8,242 nt of DNA from JAGLHV01 sp023132075 [NCBI: bacterium] (GTDB taxonomy: Bacteria > CBDUZB01 > JAGLHV01): positions 1-8,242 of the forward strand of contig JAGLYT010000062.1 of NCBI GenBank assembly GCA_023132075.1. The letters run 5' to 3'. Positions 6,089 through 8,242 of this stretch are shown piece by piece. How positions within the stretch are numbered: position 1 is the stretch's first letter; each line of letters starts with the position of its first letter. The translations under genes were made by a program, and so were the position numbers. Under the pieces are notes generated by a model. The model had not been told where the DNA came from, searched no databases, and saw only the letters and a list, made by a program, of their open reading frames with translations.

Positions 6089-6111
6089 CAAGATAAAAAA
6101 CAGGGATAATA

Positions 6112-7506
6112 ATGAAACAAAACAAGTGGAAGTATGGTATTTCTTTATTTCTACCGGAAATAAAAGAATTGCTTGCTAAAAAAAATTATGAAGAATTGAA
6201 AAAATTCCAAAAGGAAATTTATCCTATCGATCTTGCTGAAGATTGGGAGAAATTTTCTTCTTCTGAGAAATTTATTCTTTTCCATTTACTTCCTCATGGG
6301 CGAATGATTGATTTATTTGAAGAGTTGGAATTTGATCAGCAAAAAGAGTTAATAGATAATTTAGAATCTCAGGAATTGAAGGAAGTTTTGGATGAAATGG
6401 CTTCCGATGAAAGAGCTGATTTATTCAGGGAATTATCCGAAAAAACTAAAAAGAAACTTTTTGCTGTAATGAAGAAAGAAAAAGTAGAGGATGTAAAAAA
6501 ACTCCTTACTTATGAAGAAAATACTGCCGGCAGTGTGATGACAACAGAGTTTTTAGAATTAAAAAAAGATATGACTGCCCGAATATCTTTATTGAAACTG
6601 CAGGATTTTTGTGGTCGGCATAAAACAGAAGATGTATCCAACGTTTATATTACCGACGAACGGCATCATTTAATAGGAAGTGTTTCCTTACAAAAGCTGG
6701 TTACTGCTCCCAGTACTAATATGTTATTGGAAAATATTATGTCCGCTGTTCAAACAGTTAAAATTAACGTTAATCAGGATCAGGAGGAAGTTGCACATTT
6801 ATTTAGTAAATACGATCTTCTCTCTGCACCGGTAGTAGGAGATGAAAATCAATTGTTAGGGGTTATTTCTATAGACGATGTAGTTGATGTCATGGAAGAA
6901 GAAACGTCTGAAGATATTTATGGAATGGGGAAAATCAGCAGTGTGCACGATGCGGTACAAATAAATTATGGCCGTGCTTCGGTTTTTGTTTTAGCAAAAA
7001 ACCGGCTTATTTGGTTATTTATTCTTTTATTAATTGAGGTCTTTATTTCCGGACGATTAATCAAAAATTATTCCCATATGTTAGAGACATTAATTGTGCT
7101 TACTTGTTTTATTCCTATGTTAATGGATACAGGAGGAAACGCCGGCTCGCAATCCCTGACAATGGTAGTTAGAGGACTGGCTACCGGTGAAATCGGGTTA
7201 AATCAAATATGGAAAATAATCTGCAAAGAGATTTTTGCCGGATTATCTGTGGGATTATTAATAGGAATAGCAGGAATGATTGTTGTTTTTCTAGTATATG
7301 GATTTAGTTTCCGGTTGGGAATTTTAGTGGGATTATCATTATTATTAGTAATCACTATTTCTACGGTAACCGGAGCATTGTTGCCCTTACTATGTAAACG
7401 GATCGGACTTGACCCTGCGGTATCGGCAAGTCCTTTTATCACCACTGTAGTAGACGCAACCACTATTGTTGTTTATTTTGAAATAGCCCGTTATTTATTT
7501 TTTTAA
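6112..7506 (+). CDS. mgtE: Magnesium channel/transporter MgtE
   Basis: A 464-residue Mg2+ importer of the inner membrane, close in length to the Thermus thermophilus protein. Domains in order: cytosolic superhelical N domain (about 20-140), two CBS domains (about 141-265), a plug helix near 270-297, and five membrane helices from about 298 to 463. PMLMDTGGNAGSQSLTMV and GLDPAVSASPFITTVVD are family signatures. D448 matches the pore Mg2+-binding aspartate (D432 in T. thermophilus). The acidic N and CBS domains are known to sense cytosolic Mg2+ and close the channel, so control may be mainly at protein level. The ATG follows AGGGA by five bases. The gene has its own consensus promoter and probably forms a single-gene unit, because another promoter starts directly downstream. 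Nothing appears truncated. Confidence 0.96.
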   Translation: MKQNKWKYGISLFLPEIKELLAKKNYEELKKFQKEIYPIDLAEDWEKFSSSEKFILFHLLPHGRMIDLFEELEFDQQKELIDNLESQELKEVLDEMASDERADLFRELSEKTKKKLFAVMKKEKVEDVKKLLTYEENTAGSVMTTEFLELKKDMTARISLLKLQDFCGRHKTEDVSNVYITDERHHLIGSVSLQKLVTAPSTNMLLENIMSAVQTVKINVNQDQEEVAHLFSKYDLLSAPVVGDENQLLGVISIDDVVDVMEEETSEDIYGMGKISSVHDAVQINYGRASVFVLAKNRLIWLFILLLIEVFISGRLIKNYSHMLETLIVLTCFIPMLMDTGGNAGSQSLTMVVRGLATGEIGLNQIWKIICKEIFAGLSVGLLIGIAGMIVVFLVYGFSFRLGILVGLSLLLVITISTVTGALLPLLCKRIGLDPAVSASPFITTVVDATTIVVYFEIARYLFF

Positions 7507-7520
7507 ATTTTTATTTTTAG

Positions 7521-7549
7521 TTGACATTTAGATTTAATGTTTCTATGAT
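7521..7549 (+). promoter_or_regulatory. Sigma-70-type promoter for the response regulator gene
   Basis: TTGACA (7521-7526), a 17-bp spacer and TATGAT (7544-7549) match the consensus at eleven of twelve positions. Transcription would start near 7556, about 50 bases before the GTG start codon. The site lies 14 bases past the mgtE stop. Confidence 0.8.
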
Positions 7550-7606
7550 AGAGAAGAGAAAAGGAATAATTAGAAGAATTAATTTTTTTTAAAAAGAGGT
7601 TTTATT

Positions 7607-8242
7607 GTGAAACAGGAAACGAATATTTTAGTAATAGATGATGCAGGTGTTATGCGGGATTTACTCATGGATATTTTAACGGAAGCGGGACATAAAACAA
7701 CAGTTGCGTCTACAGGAAGAGAAGGGCTTGACCGTGCGAAAAAGAACATTTTTGATTTGGTAATAACCGATTTGAAAATATCTGATATTGATGGACTCCA
7801 AATTATTGAGGCAATTAAAAAAAATGATCCGGAAATAATGACTATTATAATTACTGCTTATGCTTCGGTAGAAACAGCACAAGACGCATTAAGAAAAGGA
7901 GTGTTTGATTATATAACTAAACCATTTGAATCCAAGGAACTTCTTTTTATAGTTGATAGAGCAATAAAAGCCAAAAAATTAAAAATGGCTAATCAGCAAT
8001 TAATGAAAAATCTTATAGATCAAAAAGTTAAATTAGAAGAAGAAGTAGAAGATCTTTCGATTTTATATAAAATAAAGCAGGAAATTAGTTCAACATTAGA
8101 ATTAAATGCGATATTTAAGATTATTGTCGATAGGGCAGCTGATATTGTAGATGCGGAAACATGTGTAATCCTTTTAATTAATTCCGAATCCAAGGAATTA
8201 TTTATTCAATGGTCACATGGACTAAGCAAAGAAAAGATAGAA
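7607..8242 (+). CDS. Response regulator with receiver and GAF-like domains (3' truncated)
   Basis: The first 212 codons of a signalling protein that continues past the window. Residues about 6-120 form a CheY-like receiver with acidic pair D11-D12, phospho-acceptor D55 (VITDLKI), switch T83 (IITAYAS) and K105 (YITKPF). A helical, charged linker with coiled-coil character follows (about 120-160). From about 152 the sequence (LYKIKQEISSTLELNAIFKIIV, then AETCVILLI) matches the start of a GAF domain, a small-molecule or partner sensor. The output domain is beyond the edge and could be a histidine kinase, GGDEF, phosphatase or sigma-54 module. The GTG start has AGAGG seven bases upstream and fits the receiver's usual N-terminus. 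No cognate histidine kinase gene is in the window. The receiver call is firm and the GAF call likely. Confidence 0.88.
   Translation, partial: MKQETNILVIDDAGVMRDLLMDILTEAGHKTTVASTGREGLDRAKKNIFDLVITDLKISDIDGLQIIEAIKKNDPEIMTIIITAYASVETAQDALRKGVFDYITKPFESKELLFIVDRAIKAKKLKMANQQLMKNLIDQKVKLEEEVEDLSILYKIKQEISSTLELNAIFKIIVDRAADIVDAETCVILLINSESKELFIQWSHGLSKEKIE

Larger units (their letters stand above)
5697..6111. other. Structured intergenic region between the NTPase gene and mgtE
   Basis: No credible gene is seen in these 415 bases. A 63-codon open frame at 5905-6096 runs through repeats, the promoter and the mgtE leader, and is judged spurious. From left to right the region holds an AT-rich stretch (5697-5752), tandem hairpins (5753-5795), an 11-bp tandem duplication (5810-5831), T-rich sequence, three blocks of short tandem words (5879-5976), a consensus promoter (6001-6029) and an mgtE leader of about 75 bases. 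The + strand from about 5800 to 6000 is rich in T, C and G with few A, unlike the flanking genes. Confidence 0.8.

Noticed and set aside
5905-6096. A 63-codon open reading frame in the intergenic region.
   Set aside because: Its residues are a translation of short tandem repeats, the mgtE promoter and the leader. It has no ribosome site and no protein-like pattern.
7567-7590. TAATT/AATTA hairpin followed by eight T in the leader of the response regulator gene, as an attenuator.
   Set aside because: The stem is five A-T pairs with no G-C pair, so it would hardly be stable. It probably reflects base composition.

Overview
The window is an AT-rich stretch of bacterial chromosome with every recognisable gene on the + strand. 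It holds ten protein genes: the end of topA, eight complete genes and one gene running off the right edge. Typical bacterial cues are present: Shine-Dalgarno sites, sigma-70-type promoters, and ATG or GTG starts. The gene mix (TopA with C-terminal zinc ribbons, one tyrosine recombinase, a single-cluster ferredoxin, a short SppA, a PflX-type radical SAM protein, a Memo-type protein, a THEP1-type NTPase and MgtE) suggests an anaerobic, probably uncultured bacterium. A low-GC candidate phylum seems more likely than a well-studied lineage, but I cannot assign a phylum from the sequence.

Left part (1-1589): the topA tail, xerC and a 138-residue protein of unknown function. topA and xerC overlap by one base (TAATG), and the group looks like one transcription unit for DNA topology and chromosome-dimer resolution. 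Middle part (1621-5696): a good promoter (TTGACA, 18 bp, TAGAAT) starts a tightly spaced run of ferredoxin, SppA-type signal-peptide peptidase, Yip1-like membrane protein, PflX-type radical SAM protein, Memo-family protein and THEP1-type NTPase. The ferredoxin could supply electrons to the radical SAM enzyme, but that is inference. The radical SAM and Memo pair resembles the AmmeMemoRadiSam gene set, but the AMMECR1 partner is absent here and the radical SAM protein looks like the other (COG1313) subtype.

Intergenic region 5697-6111 has no credible gene but is highly structured. It holds two tandem hairpins whose stems differ by a compensatory base-pair change, a perfect 11-bp tandem duplication, and three blocks of tandem 7- or 8-base degenerate words. 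It ends in a perfect consensus promoter (TTGACA, 17 bp, TATAAT) for mgtE. This region is the most unusual part of the window.

Right part (6112-8242): mgtE encodes a complete Mg2+ channel/transporter. After it, another strong promoter (TTGACA, 17 bp, TATGAT) drives a GTG-started response regulator with a receiver domain, a coiled coil and the beginning of a GAF-like domain, cut by the window end.
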